DNA of 33,020 nucleotides from Deltaproteobacteria bacterium (GTDB lineage Bacteria > Desulfobacterota > DSM-4660 > Desulfatiglandales > Desulfatiglandaceae). Below are positions 1 through 8,745 of this stretch, in pieces. Where the stretch lies: the NCBI GenBank assembly GCA_021737425.1, contig JAIPDZ010000011.1, positions 1 to 33,020 of the forward strand. Reading direction: 5' to 3'. Positions within the stretch are counted from its first letter, which is position 1; each line of letters starts with the position of its first letter. Below the pieces are notes generated by a model that saw only the letters and a program-made list of their open reading frames with translations, ran no database searches and was not told the DNA's origin. A program made the position numbers and the translations under genes.

Positions 1-309
1 TGGAGAGGTATTTACAATGCCCATGCATTAAAGTGGGACATTCACTACAATGCCCAGGCAGGATGTGAAATCGCACATCTCTACCTTAAACGATATGCCT
101 GGGCCAAATTCGAAGACTCCCTCGAAACCGATACCCTGGCCCGGCTCGTCTATGCCCTTTATAACGGCGGACCCAGTCAGTTGTCCCGGTTCATGAAAAG
201 ACACCAAGCAAATGACTATTTCCGCAGTGACAAGCTCTTCTATGAAAAATACCTATGGGTGGTAAAGGGCGCGTGGAAAAACCTCAGGCGCTGCCTGGTC
301 GGGGGTTGA
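1..309 (+). CDS. Lytic transglycosylase, C-terminal part (5' end outside window)
   Basis: An open frame runs in from the window edge and ends at TGA 307-309, giving the last 102 residues. The segment has the look of the C-terminal half of an SLT (soluble lytic transglycosylase) catalytic domain: an Asn-Ala-Gln-Ala stretch followed by a helix with repeated Tyr/Leu, then VYALYNGGPSQLSRF, which matches the family's A-x-YNGGP motif near the active-site groove. Such enzymes cleave the MurNAc-GlcNAc bond of peptidoglycan in the periplasm. The catalytic Glu, any signal peptide and other domains lie upstream and cannot be seen. The 3' end overlaps the convergent batE gene by 26 bp. The SLT assignment is fairly secure; the subfamily is unknown. 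Confidence 0.72.
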   Translation, partial: WRGIYNAHALKWDIHYNAQAGCEIAHLYLKRYAWAKFEDSLETDTLARLVYALYNGGPSQLSRFMKRHQANDYFRSDKLFYEKYLWVVKGAWKNLRRCLVGG

Positions 310-1117
310 AGTGCCTTATGACATTTTTTAGTCTGTGATCAGACTCCAGTCCGGTTTGCCGCACCGGTTGAAGGCCTTCGGCTTTCACCCATCCCCGTTT
401 TTCATCAGTCAGACGGATCAGACGCCACCGGTTTTCATGACGTTCCACCATCACCAGAGCACCCTCATGGAGCTTAAAAAGCAGGGTATCCGATGGGTGC
501 GGTCCGGCCAGGACATCGACTGCTTTGTCCACTATAACGGCCCGTGGATCGCTATCAAGCCGGTACCATTTCACCCCAAACGATGCTGTAGCGACACCCC
601 ATAGGGGAATGAGCAGAATCAGCATATAATAGAGCCATTCGCTCCTTTTGAACAGGCGAATCAAAAACACGGACCACAAAAGCCCGTTTAAGAGGGCGAA
701 TCCCCAAAAGATCTCCGTCAAGGTCACATGGTCCAGCCAGAAGAAAGCGCTGTCCACCAAACTGCGGGTCTCAGGAATGGCATCCCGGGTCTGGTCCCGA
801 GCATAGCCCAGATTGTAGTTGAGATCCGCATCCCGGGGAATGAGCATCCGAGCCCGTTCATAGGCCCAGATGGCCATCCCCAGTTCATCTGCTTTAAGAT
901 ATGCATTCCCCAGGTTGTAATAGATCTGTCCATAGCCGTGACCGGTCCGAATCAATTCTCGGTAGCCCTCTATCGCCCGCCTGAAATCCCCTTCACTGTA
1001 GGCCTGGTTGGATTCAAAAAAACGCGCCTCCCAATCCACCCGGGTCCCAGCAGCATTCGCTGTGAAAACCAACGGGAGCCAAATCAGTGCCAACGTGAAC
1101 AGCAGCTTGTTTATCAC
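284..1117 (-). CDS. batE: BatE: TPR and SH3-like domain protein
   Basis: 277 residues. A signal peptide (about residues 1-22, cleavage near TANA-A) leads into TPR-type repeats (about 30-110, with YNLGNAYLKADELGMAIWAYERA and a following NYNLG repeat). Two hydrophobic helices follow (about 125-155 and 162-182), then a bacterial SH3-like region (about 190-255, including the VDVLAGPHPSD and GWVKAEGLQPV segments). This is the architecture of BatE, the last member of Bat (Bacteroides aerotolerance) operons. The start is GTG at 1117, whose GTGA overlaps the batD stop, with AAGGAG just upstream. The gene is translationally coupled to batD. Its last 26 bp are shared with the convergent transglycosylase gene. 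The role in envelope stress or aerotolerance is known only at family level. Confidence 0.85.
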   Translation of the reverse strand: MINKLLFTLALIWLPLVFTANAAGTRVDWEARFFESNQAYSEGDFRRAIEGYRELIRTGHGYGQIYYNLGNAYLKADELGMAIWAYERARMLIPRDADLNYNLGYARDQTRDAIPETRSLVDSAFFWLDHVTLTEIFWGFALLNGLLWSVFLIRLFKRSEWLYYMLILLIPLWGVATASFGVKWYRLDSDPRAVIVDKAVDVLAGPHPSDTLLFKLHEGALVMVERHENRWRLIRLTDEKRGWVKAEGLQPVRQTGLESDHRLKNVIRHFNPRPGSA

Positions 1118-2913
1118 GACAACTCCTTTTCAATCCTTCGGATCAGATCCGGAATCGGGTCTTTCCGCAGAATGGCCTCAGTCCCCTGTCCACTGTATAT
1201 GGCATCCTCGATCTTCTGAAATGCCGCCTTCAAAGCCAAGGCCTGTTCAGGCCGCACGCCCTTTTCAGCCAGGATGCAAGCCGCCTCTTCCGGGGTAATG
1301 GCGGCAAGGGAGAGCCCGAACCGGTCGTTAATATAGTCGCGAAAGGCAGCCATTCGTGCTTGAGGGTCGTGTTGGGCCTTTGCATAGGTCTTAAGAAAAT
1401 GGTGAGCGGCCTTCTTCGCCTTTACTGCGGGCAAGGACCGAACAGACCGCTTCCGTAATCGCAGCCCGGTAAGGACCGTTACATAGGCGGCAAGGGGAAT
1501 GAGGAGAACCGCCCACAACAGCAGACTCACCGAACGCTCGGCCATATACGTTTTGCCCATGTTTCTCATGGAAGTGTGTATGGGAAGGATGTCTTGCCCC
1601 AGTTCCTTTATTTCCTGTTTCCCCGGTCCGCGTGCTTCTTTGTCCTGCCCCTTTGGCATAGGCCCATTTTTCGCTTGCACCCCCTTCCCTTTTCCTGTTT
1701 TTCCCCCTTTAGGAGACAGCACTTCCAGCGTGTACCGGGGCGTTTGCACTGTCTGGTATTGTGCTTTTGCCACATCAAAAAAACCAACCCTCAAGGCCGG
1801 AATCTGATAATTGCCTTTCCTTTCAGGGACCAGGGCCCACTTCATCTCTTTGACACCCCTCAGGCCTGTCTTTTGGGGTTTCATGGTGAAGGACGGTTCA
1901 TCTGCATAGACTTTTATGTCCGCTATCTCCGGAAGACGGAGGTCCGGCATTCGGTTTACGTTCCCGGTACCTGTCAGTTTTACGGTGAGTGTGGCGGATT
2001 CTCCCAGCCGAATGTGGGCCGGTGTAAGCGATGCTTCCATATGAAGCATCCCCACCAATCCACTAAAACCCGGCGGCCGCCCCTTTTGAGGCAACTCCCG
2101 CACCTTCAATCTGAGCGCCTCACTTCGCAATACCCGGGGTCGTCCGCGTCTAAAAAACGGATCATCAAAAAAAGGGTCATTAAAAAGGCCCCTGGGCCGC
2201 TGCTGGGTGGCATCGTATACGGTCAGATCAATTCTGGCCGGTGCGATATCAAAGGTACCTTTGGTCGCAGGGGTTAAGGCATAGCGGATCTCCACCACAC
2301 CATACTGACGTCCTTCATAGGTGCGCCGATACTCAGTGGGCTTGCCCAGCTCTCTGAATGTGAGGTGGTCTGTCTCAGGCAGGGTCAAGGAGAGATCCGA
2401 TACCCGCTCCCTGAGATACAGCTTAAGGGTATAAAGAACCGGTTGTTCCACAAACGCCTGGGGTGTGGACAACTCGGCGGTGAGGAAAACAGCCTTGGCA
2501 GGGGCTTTGGGGGATTCAGCGGCCTTGTTTACCTGGAGGGTCTGCGTGTTGCTCTCATATACCTTGCCGTCCACCTTGACTTCTGCCGGGCCGATGACAA
2601 AACGCCCTGTCTCGGTAGGCTGTACAAAATAGCTGTACTGGATGGTTGCACTGTATTGCCCGTTGACGATCTCCACTCGGCTGGAGCTCCCACCGCCCGA
2701 GACCTGGAACGGCTCGAGACCTTTTATTTGGGGGGCATCATCACACGACTTGGTTCCGGAAACGATCACCACGAGCTTTACCGCTTCACTGACCCCTTTG
2801 CCGTAATAGGCCTGGTCCCGGTCCAGATCCAGCCGAACAGATACCTGGGCCTGTGCCACTCCCCACACCATAAAGACACAAAAAAGTGTTATTTGCCACA
2901 GGGCGCGTTTCAT
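1114..2913 (-). CDS. batD: BatD: oxygen-tolerance/aerotolerance family membrane protein
   Basis: 599 residues from ATG 2913. The frame stays open to 3105, but the upstream part overlaps batB and lacks a signal. The chosen start gives a clean signal peptide (residues 1-22, ending AQA), lies 1 nt after the batB stop, and has AAGGA upstream. The mature protein carries several Ig-like beta-rich repeats typical of BatD (for example VSVRLDLDRDQAYYGKGVS, later HMEASLTPAHIRLGESATL). A Lys/Gly-rich linker, one transmembrane helix (LLLWAVLLIPLAAYVTVL) and a cytoplasmic helical tail of about 100 residues follow. The bulk is predicted to be periplasmic, and it probably works with BatA, BatB-C and BatE. 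The biochemical activity of BatD is not established. Confidence 0.88.
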   Translation of the reverse strand: MKRALWQITLFCVFMVWGVAQAQVSVRLDLDRDQAYYGKGVSEAVKLVVIVSGTKSCDDAPQIKGLEPFQVSGGGSSSRVEIVNGQYSATIQYSYFVQPTETGRFVIGPAEVKVDGKVYESNTQTLQVNKAAESPKAPAKAVFLTAELSTPQAFVEQPVLYTLKLYLRERVSDLSLTLPETDHLTFRELGKPTEYRRTYEGRQYGVVEIRYALTPATKGTFDIAPARIDLTVYDATQQRPRGLFNDPFFDDPFFRRGRPRVLRSEALRLKVRELPQKGRPPGFSGLVGMLHMEASLTPAHIRLGESATLTVKLTGTGNVNRMPDLRLPEIADIKVYADEPSFTMKPQKTGLRGVKEMKWALVPERKGNYQIPALRVGFFDVAKAQYQTVQTPRYTLEVLSPKGGKTGKGKGVQAKNGPMPKGQDKEARGPGKQEIKELGQDILPIHTSMRNMGKTYMAERSVSLLLWAVLLIPLAAYVTVLTGLRLRKRSVRSLPAVKAKKAAHHFLKTYAKAQHDPQARMAAFRDYINDRFGLSLAAITPEEAACILAEKGVRPEQALALKAAFQKIEDAIYSGQGTEAILRKDPIPDLIRRIEKELS

Positions 2914-2914
2914 G

Positions 2915-4822
2915 CTACCAGTCCTTGCCTGACGGGACCCCCTCTTTTCTGGATGGGGAAAGGCGAAACTTGAGGAACTTGGCCTGGTTTTCATTGACAT
3001 TATCCAAAAGGGCCTCGGCCTTTTTTTCGGCCATGGAAGCAACCTGAGAAGATCCCTCCGCTTTTTCCGTCTGATCAGGGAGCGGTTCTGACGATTGGAG
3101 ATCACCTGACAGGTCCCGGGGTTGCTGAGGTTTCTCCTGTTCAGACCGCTGAGACGTTTGTTGCGGGGATTCGGCTTCTTGTGTATCCTTGGAACTGTCC
3201 GACTTTTTCCCTTTCTGTTCCTGTTCGTCTTTGCGATCCTGAGACGGTTTTGGGGACGGTTCGGACCTTTCTTTACTGTCGTTGCTTTGAGCCTTCTGTT
3301 GATTTCCCCCCGGTTTTTGATCGGGCGTTTTCTGTCCTTCTTGAGATTGTTTTTGCTGCGCCAGTTTTCTCAAGGTCAATTCCAGATTATGCTTGGCCCT
3401 TGGGTTTTCAGGGTTCAGCACAATGGCCTGGGTATAGTAGTTTTTGGCGGACCGGAAGTCCCCCTGTTTAAACGCAGCATTCCCCGCATTGAACGCGGCC
3501 TTGAAACGGGTCTCCTGGTCTTGTGCCCTTTTTAGCACACTGGCGAATGCAGCCATGGACCCTTTGTACGCCTCCTGCTGATAACCGGCGCAACCCCGGT
3601 TGTAGCGATACCGGATATCCTTGGGGTTGTCCATGTCCTTCTTGGCGTACAGTGCTTCCGCCTCTTGATAACGGCCTGCCTTGTAAAGCTTGTCCGGATC
3701 TGAGCCGGCCAGAACCGTAAAAGGATACCATAATGTCGAGGCGCCCATAAAGACGGTCAGCATTCCCAGCACCGGAAGGGAATCTTTGGTTGTTTTGGCG
3801 GCTTGTGTCCTTGTGTGGAAAAAACCCGGTCCCCGTAAACGGCCCAAGAGGGCCTCAAACAATAACAGGATAAAGGCGGTAATGAGAAACAATGAAAAGC
3901 GCTCCTCGTAGACCTTGATCTTGCCGCTTTTAAGGGTACGGTCTGCGGTCTTGGATTTGATGCCATCAAAGTAGAGCAGATCCAGGTCCAGATCGCCTGC
4001 CACAGAACGCACATAGTCTCCGCCGGTAATGGCGGCAATTTGGCGAAGTTCTTCCTCGTTGAGTTTGGAGAGAATCAGGTTTCCTTTTTCATCCTTTTTG
4101 AATCCGCCTTCATCTCCGGGAAGGGGAATGGGTCCGCCCGCCGGGTCCCCCATACCGAAAACAAAGATCTTGATCCCCTTCTTGGCTGCCTCCCGGGCCG
4201 CCTTGGTCCCCTGTTTTTCATTGTCCTCGCCGTCGGTGATCAGGAGCATCACCTCGTCGGTTTCCACCTCCGGGTTAAAGGCCGATATACCGGTGTGTAT
4301 GGCGGCCCCCAGGTCGGTCCCAGGTACAGGCACCAAACCGGGTTCCACGGCATTTAGAAACATGCGCAATGCCCCATAATCCAAGGTCAAGGGGCACTGG
4401 GTAAAGGCGGCCCCTGAAAAGACCACCAGCCCTACCCGGTCTCCCCTCACGTTTTTGAGCAAATCCCGGATCTCGCGTTTGGCCCGTTTCAGCCGGTTGG
4501 GTTTCACATCCTCCACCCCCATGCTGGGCGAGACATCCAAAAGGACCATGATGTCCACCCCCTTTTGGTGCACTTCCTGATAATGGCTCCCCCAGCGGGG
4601 GCCGGCGAGCGCCAGGATCATGAGCCCAAATGCCGCAACACATAAAACGGCCCTTAAAAAGGGATCGCCCCTTTTGACATGGGCGCTGAGCCGTTGTAAA
4701 AGTTCCGGTTCTGCAAACCGCTCCATGGCCTTGCGCCTTTCCCTTTCATAGGCAATGAAGGCAAAGGCCATAGGGGGCAGCAGCCATAAAAAATACAACA
4801 CCCACGGATGCGAAAAATTCAT
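2915..4822 (-). CDS. batB: BatB-BatC fusion: VWA-domain membrane protein with TPR tail
   Basis: 635 residues. The N-terminus has a BatA-type leader with transmembrane helices at about 7-25 and 55-74. A von Willebrand factor A domain follows, with a complete MIDAS motif DVSPS (residues 96-100), a TDLGAA loop and LLITDGEDN. A further helix at about 315 ends the BatB part. From about residue 375 the chain becomes BatC-like: TPR repeats (KLYKAGRYQEAEALY, then FNAGNAAFKQGDFRSAKNYY), a low-complexity tail of about 100 residues rich in Gln, Lys, Ser, Glu and Asp, and a closing helix around AEALLDNVNENQAKF. In Bacteroides batB and batC are separate genes; here they are one frame. ATG overlaps the batA stop (ATGA), with GAGGG upstream. 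It probably scaffolds a VWA-TPR complex at the inner membrane. Confidence 0.9.
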   Translation of the reverse strand: MNFSHPWVLYFLWLLPPMAFAFIAYERERRKAMERFAEPELLQRLSAHVKRGDPFLRAVLCVAAFGLMILALAGPRWGSHYQEVHQKGVDIMVLLDVSPSMGVEDVKPNRLKRAKREIRDLLKNVRGDRVGLVVFSGAAFTQCPLTLDYGALRMFLNAVEPGLVPVPGTDLGAAIHTGISAFNPEVETDEVMLLITDGEDNEKQGTKAAREAAKKGIKIFVFGMGDPAGGPIPLPGDEGGFKKDEKGNLILSKLNEEELRQIAAITGGDYVRSVAGDLDLDLLYFDGIKSKTADRTLKSGKIKVYEERFSLFLITAFILLLFEALLGRLRGPGFFHTRTQAAKTTKDSLPVLGMLTVFMGASTLWYPFTVLAGSDPDKLYKAGRYQEAEALYAKKDMDNPKDIRYRYNRGCAGYQQEAYKGSMAAFASVLKRAQDQETRFKAAFNAGNAAFKQGDFRSAKNYYTQAIVLNPENPRAKHNLELTLRKLAQQKQSQEGQKTPDQKPGGNQQKAQSNDSKERSEPSPKPSQDRKDEQEQKGKKSDSSKDTQEAESPQQTSQRSEQEKPQQPRDLSGDLQSSEPLPDQTEKAEGSSQVASMAEKKAEALLDNVNENQAKFLKFRLSPSRKEGVPSGKDW

Positions 4823-5814
4823 GGGATCACCCTCAACACCCAGGTCTTAAGTACGATTTCCGTGCCGAAAACGATAAGGGCGGCCATCAGAAAATAATAA
4901 TACAGTTCTTGAAAATGAAAAAAGGTCTTGACCTTGGCCTCGGTCTTTTCTTCCCGATCAATGACGTCATATATCTCGGAGAGTTGTACACTGTCCGCAG
5001 CCCGAAAATACCGGCCTTCTCCGATGCGGGCGATGTCCTTGAGGGTTTTTTCATCCAGATCCACATTTTGATGGACAATCCGGGTCCCCAAAAAGGTCTT
5101 GACCCGAAAAGGTGCGGGCCCGAGGCCGCCAACGCCGATGGTGTATATCTTGATGCCCAGGGCTCGGGCCGCCTCAGCCGCGGCCCTGGGCGTGATTTGG
5201 CCGGCATTGCTCCGGCCGTCGGTTAGAAGAATCAGGATCTTGGATTTGGCCTTTACCTCCTTAAGCCGTTTCCCGGCAATGGCAATGGCCGAGCCCAGTG
5301 CCGTACGGTCCCCGGCCATGCCCACCTTCATGCGGTTGACCAACTCCAGTAGGAGCCCCTTGTCCAGCGTCAGCGGGGCCTGAGTAAAGGCCTCTTCCCC
5401 AAAAACCACCAGGCCCAGCCGGTCGTTCTTCCGCTTTTGGATAAACTCGGTCACCACCTTTCGGACGGCCGTCAGCCGGGTCACCGGTTCCTGGTCCAGC
5501 TTGAAATCCAGGGCCTGCATGGACCCGGAGGTATCCAAAGCCAGCAGGATGTCCACCCCTGAGGAGCGGATGTCTTGGGAGACATTATAGAACTGGGGCC
5601 GGGCCGCAGCCATGATCAGAAGGAGTAGGCAGAGGCATCTGAGCAATATATCGTATTTTGCCCATACCCCATTCCTGATCCCGCTCAGGGCCATCATCTG
5701 GTTGGTCCTGGAATAGGTAATGCCGGGTGATTTGCGCCTCAGGGCAAAGACCGTCCACGCCGCCACCACACCCAGGAGCAAGAGCACTGCCGGATAGGCA
5801 AACCGAAACATCAT
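4819..5814 (-). CDS. batA: BatA: VWA-domain inner-membrane protein
   Basis: 331 residues from ATG 5814, whose ATGA overlaps the stop of the upstream gene and which has AGGAG 8 nt before it. An in-frame GTG or ATG further upstream would put proline-rich sequence before the first membrane helix, so it was not used. Transmembrane helices lie at about 8-25 and 55-72. The VWA domain starts near residue 85 with an intact MIDAS DTSGS (94-98), followed by a DRTALGSAI loop and LLTDGRSNAG. A final membrane helix sits close to the C-terminus. This is the usual BatA layout, with the VWA domain expected on the periplasmic side. VWA proteins next to MoxR ATPases are thought to be remodelled by, or to act with, the ATPase. 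Confidence 0.9.
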   Translation of the reverse strand: MMFRFAYPAVLLLLGVVAAWTVFALRRKSPGITYSRTNQMMALSGIRNGVWAKYDILLRCLCLLLLIMAAARPQFYNVSQDIRSSGVDILLALDTSGSMQALDFKLDQEPVTRLTAVRKVVTEFIQKRKNDRLGLVVFGEEAFTQAPLTLDKGLLLELVNRMKVGMAGDRTALGSAIAIAGKRLKEVKAKSKILILLTDGRSNAGQITPRAAAEAARALGIKIYTIGVGGLGPAPFRVKTFLGTRIVHQNVDLDEKTLKDIARIGEGRYFRAADSVQLSEIYDVIDREEKTEAKVKTFFHFQELYYYFLMAALIVFGTEIVLKTWVLRVIP

Positions 5815-6827
5815 GATCCGCTCTCCTGGGGGCGCGCCCGGTTCCGGCCCCATATGCGGGGGCCCCCCTCGCGGGCCGGGGGCGGCTCAAACACGGATCC
5901 GGTATCCCGAACATAAAAAAGGGCCTTTTCCAGGCTCTCTTCCTGCGTGGCCCGGGTGGGCGCCCAGTCTGCGAATTTGACCCGATCCGCCTCCCGCAGC
6001 AGGTTTAACAGGGCTCTATCTTCCGGGTGACGGATGGCGTGCGCGATCTCTTCTGTGGTATATTCGGCCGCAGGGAACCCCCTCAACGCCTCGAGATAAT
6101 GCTTGAGGATCTCGGAGAAGCGAAAATAAAAGACCTTGCCCCCCCCTTTTTCAAAAAACCTTTCCTGTTTAAGGGCCTGGAGTTGTTGTTGGGCCGTCTG
6201 GTGGGGAGGTATTGCGGGCCTGGTGGGTTCGGTCCCATGCCCACGCCTTTTATGCCACCAGATGAACAACACAGCCACGAGGCCGGCCGCCAGCGTCCCC
6301 AGGGCCCAGGGAACATATGCACGCCACCAGAGCCGGGTGGGGATTATCCCGTAAATGGGCTTTAATTGAGCTTCCCCAGACCTTTCCCTTAGATGGGATA
6401 ACACCCTCACCTGGATAGGATCTGATTTGAGCACCCGGCGTTCCCCCTCAGGGTCCTCATAGGTGAGGGTGAGGGGACCGATCTCAAAGTCCTTGAGTCG
6501 GTCCACCAGGAGCGTCAGGCGGATCTCTCCCTGTGTTAGGCCCTGAGCGGGCGGTCCGGCGGCTGAACTGGGGCCCTCCTTTCGATCCATCACCGTCATT
6601 CCCTCAAGTCCGCCAATGACCGGATGAGAGTCTGTCTTCCCCCCCTTGGGGATTCGGTAGGTCAGGCTGAGGGTCACCTGATTCCCCACTCCGACCCGGT
6701 CCGGACTCACTCGGGCCTCAAAACCGGGTGAAGCAGGGAGTGATGCGGCGGCCCTCCCTGCCATCATGATCCCCAGGACAAGGCCCAGCAAGAGGAGGCA
6801 AAATGGAGGTGTCCATGCCCGGATCAT
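5811..6827 (-). CDS. Short BatD/DUF4381-like membrane protein
   Basis: 338 residues. A signal peptide (about 1-27, ending AAA) is followed by one Ig-like beta domain (about 33-145, starting ARVSPDRVGVGNQVTL). A transmembrane helix follows (about 172-190, WALGTLAAGLVAVLFIWW), then a cytoplasmic helical domain with FYFRFSEILKHYLEALRGF and a YTTEEIAHAI segment. The combination resembles a shortened BatD in front of the DUF4381-type domain that recurs in MoxR-DUF58-VWA operons. The start ATGA overlaps the DUF58 gene, and the 3' end overlaps batA in the same way, so it is a fixed member of the operon. The C-terminal 20 residues are Pro/Arg/Gly rich. Family-level identification is reasonable; the function is unknown. 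Confidence 0.75.
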   Translation of the reverse strand: MIRAWTPPFCLLLLGLVLGIMMAGRAAASLPASPGFEARVSPDRVGVGNQVTLSLTYRIPKGGKTDSHPVIGGLEGMTVMDRKEGPSSAAGPPAQGLTQGEIRLTLLVDRLKDFEIGPLTLTYEDPEGERRVLKSDPIQVRVLSHLRERSGEAQLKPIYGIIPTRLWWRAYVPWALGTLAAGLVAVLFIWWHKRRGHGTEPTRPAIPPHQTAQQQLQALKQERFFEKGGGKVFYFRFSEILKHYLEALRGFPAAEYTTEEIAHAIRHPEDRALLNLLREADRVKFADWAPTRATQEESLEKALFYVRDTGSVFEPPPAREGGPRIWGRNRARPQESGS

Positions 6828-7699
6828 AACCGTCTCATCCGTTTTTCAAACAACCTGATCAGGGGCTCCACCACCCGGCCGTTGGTGTAAAGATCCACGT
6901 AATCCACGCCCGCCCGTCGAAACAGGCCATCGAGGGAGGCGTTCTGGGCCTTTCGGTGCGCCTGCCACTGATCACGGAGCCGCTTTTGCCCGGTGTTGAG
7001 GAGCGCCGTCTCTCCAGTCTCGGGGTCGGTGAGCATAATGCGCCCCACCCGGGGCAGTTCGGTTTCCGCCGGATCGGAGATCCGAATGACCGTAAGGTCG
7101 TGTTTTCGGGCGGTCAGCTTGAGGGGTTTTTCAAACCCCTGGTCCATGCAGTCGGATATGAAGAATACGATACAGTGACGTTTGGCCACCCGGTTGAGGT
7201 AGGCGAGCGCGGACGCTACATCGGTGTTCAGGTCTTGGGGCTCATAGGTGAAAATCTCTTTGATCAGCCGCCACACATGGGAGGCCCCCTTTTTGGGGGG
7301 GATATATTTTTCCACCCTGGAGCTGAACAGGATGGCTCCCACCTTGTCATTGGTGCGGATGGCCAGAAAGGCCAGCATCCCGGCCACCTCGGCCAACAAC
7401 TCCCGCTTGAATTTCCGGCGGGTCCCAAACAGTTGAGATCCTGACAGATCCAGGATGAGCATAACGGTCAGTTCCCTTTCCTCTTGAAAGACCTTGACAT
7501 AGGGCTGGCCGAAACGGGCGGAGACATTCCAGTCAATGGTCCTGATGTCATCCCCGATCTGGTACTCCCGGACCTCGGAAAACTCCATGCCCCGTCCCTT
7601 GAACGCACTCACGTATTGTCCGGCAAACAGGTCATTGGCCATGCGTCGGGTGGTGAAATGAAATTTCTGAATCTTCTTCAATACCGATTCAGACAGCAT
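6824..7699 (-). CDS. DUF58 domain protein of MoxR/Bat operon
   Basis: 291 residues with no signal or membrane helix, so probably cytoplasmic. The DUF58 signature is clear: FKGRGMEFSEVREYQIGDD then RTIDWNVSARFGQPYVKVF (about residues 34-70). A VWA-like fold follows with a MIDAS-like LDLSGSQ (near 83-90). The second half has a FFISDCMD segment comparable to the T/S-DG loop of VWA domains. DUF58 proteins almost always sit directly behind a MoxR ATPase and are thought to be its VWA-like partner. The start lies 1 nt past the moxR stop (TGACATG), with GAGG 9 nt upstream. The 3' end overlaps the next gene by 4 bp. Confidence 0.92.
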   Translation of the reverse strand: MLSESVLKKIQKFHFTTRRMANDLFAGQYVSAFKGRGMEFSEVREYQIGDDIRTIDWNVSARFGQPYVKVFQEERELTVMLILDLSGSQLFGTRRKFKRELLAEVAGMLAFLAIRTNDKVGAILFSSRVEKYIPPKKGASHVWRLIKEIFTYEPQDLNTDVASALAYLNRVAKRHCIVFFISDCMDQGFEKPLKLTARKHDLTVIRISDPAETELPRVGRIMLTDPETGETALLNTGQKRLRDQWQAHRKAQNASLDGLFRRAGVDYVDLYTNGRVVEPLIRLFEKRMRRL

Positions 7700-7700
7700 G

Positions 7701-8681
7701 TCAGGGAACCTCGATCCGCTCCAACACCATAGCGATCAGGTCATCCGGGGTCTTTTCCTCGGCCTCGGCCTCATAGCTAAGGATAATCCGGTGTCGCAGC
7801 ACGTCCGGGGCCATGGACTTGATGTCCTGGGGGGTGACATAGCCCCGGCCGCTCAGAAAGGCGTGGGCCCGCGCGGTCAATCCCAGCCAGATGGAGGCCC
7901 GGGGCGAGGCCCCGTAGCTGATCATGGGGCCGATTTCCAGACCGAATTCCTCGGGGGTGCGGGTGGCGCGGGTCAGCTTGAGGATATAGTCCACGAGGCG
8001 GTCTTCCATATGAATGGCCCGCATGGTTCTGCCGGCCGCCTCGATCTGGGAGAAATCCACCACAGTCGCCGGGATTTCACTCACCCCTCTATGGACCCGG
8101 GCCATGATCTCCTTTTCCTCTTCCAGGGCGGGATAATCCACCTTGATCTTGAACATAAACCGATCGATCTGGGCCTCGGGAAGGGGATAGGTCCCTTCCT
8201 GTTCAATGGGGTTCTGGGTGGCCAGCACCAGGAAGGGTTTCTCCAGGGGAAAGGTGGTCTCACCGATAGTAATCTGAAGCTCCTGCATGGCCTCCAGAAG
8301 GGCGCTCTGGACCTTGGCCGGGGCCCGGTTGATCTCATCGGCCAAAATAATGTTGTGAAAGATGGGGCCCTTCTTGATGTCAAAGGTGGCCGTGTCCGGC
8401 CGGTAAAACTGGGTGCCCAGGATATCGGCCGGAAGCAGGTCAGGGGTAAACTGGAGTCGTTGAAACGAGGTGTTGATGGTGGCGGCAAGGGCCTTTACGG
8501 CCGTGGTCTTGGCCAATCCCGGGAGCCCTTCCAACAATATATGCCCCTCACACAGAAGCCCGATGAGCATCCGTTCCATGAGATGGCGCTGGCCCACCAC
8601 AACCGTTTCCATGCCTGCAATAATCTGTCTCAAAACCAGGCTCTTTTGTTCCACTTCCTGAGTGATCTCCTGTATATCCAT
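7701..8681 (-). CDS. moxR: MoxR-family AAA+ ATPase
   Basis: 326 residues, the usual size for MoxR. The AAA_3 core shows Walker A GLPGLAKT (52-59), Walker B with the ADE pair D115-E116 in IILADEINRAP, a sensor-1 region LVLATQNPIEQEGTYPLPEA and the following QIDRF arginine-finger region. A C-terminal lid holds GASPRASIWL. MoxR ATPases act as chaperone-like remodelers of VWA proteins; here the likely clients are BatA, BatB-C and the DUF58 protein in the same operon. It is the first gene of the minus-strand operon. ATG 8681 is preceded by AAGGAGAGG. The leader contains a GC-rich hairpin and an operator-like palindrome described separately. Confidence 0.94.
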   Translation of the reverse strand: MDIQEITQEVEQKSLVLRQIIAGMETVVVGQRHLMERMLIGLLCEGHILLEGLPGLAKTTAVKALAATINTSFQRLQFTPDLLPADILGTQFYRPDTATFDIKKGPIFHNIILADEINRAPAKVQSALLEAMQELQITIGETTFPLEKPFLVLATQNPIEQEGTYPLPEAQIDRFMFKIKVDYPALEEEKEIMARVHRGVSEIPATVVDFSQIEAAGRTMRAIHMEDRLVDYILKLTRATRTPEEFGLEIGPMISYGASPRASIWLGLTARAHAFLSGRGYVTPQDIKSMAPDVLRHRIILSYEAEAEEKTPDDLIAMVLERIEVP

Positions 8682-8720
8682 TGATCAAAATCCTCTCCTT
8701 TCCCTGTAATCAAGCAGCGC

Positions 8721-8738
8721 CCGAGGCCTGTGCCTCGG
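8721..8738 (-). other. Perfect GC-rich hairpin in the moxR leader
   Basis: CCGAGGC (8721-8727) and GCCTCGG (8732-8738) form a perfect 7-bp stem with a 4-nt loop. In the minus-strand transcript it lies about 40 nt before the moxR start codon. No T-run follows on either strand, so it does not look like an intrinsic terminator. It may stabilise the leader or affect translation. Confidence 0.5.
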
Positions 8739-8745
8739 TGCCCAA

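Noticed and set aside
7698-8684. 328-codon open frame antisense to moxR
   Set aside because: It covers moxR almost exactly, has Gly/His-rich composition and no ribosome site; the moxR frame has full AAA+ motifs.
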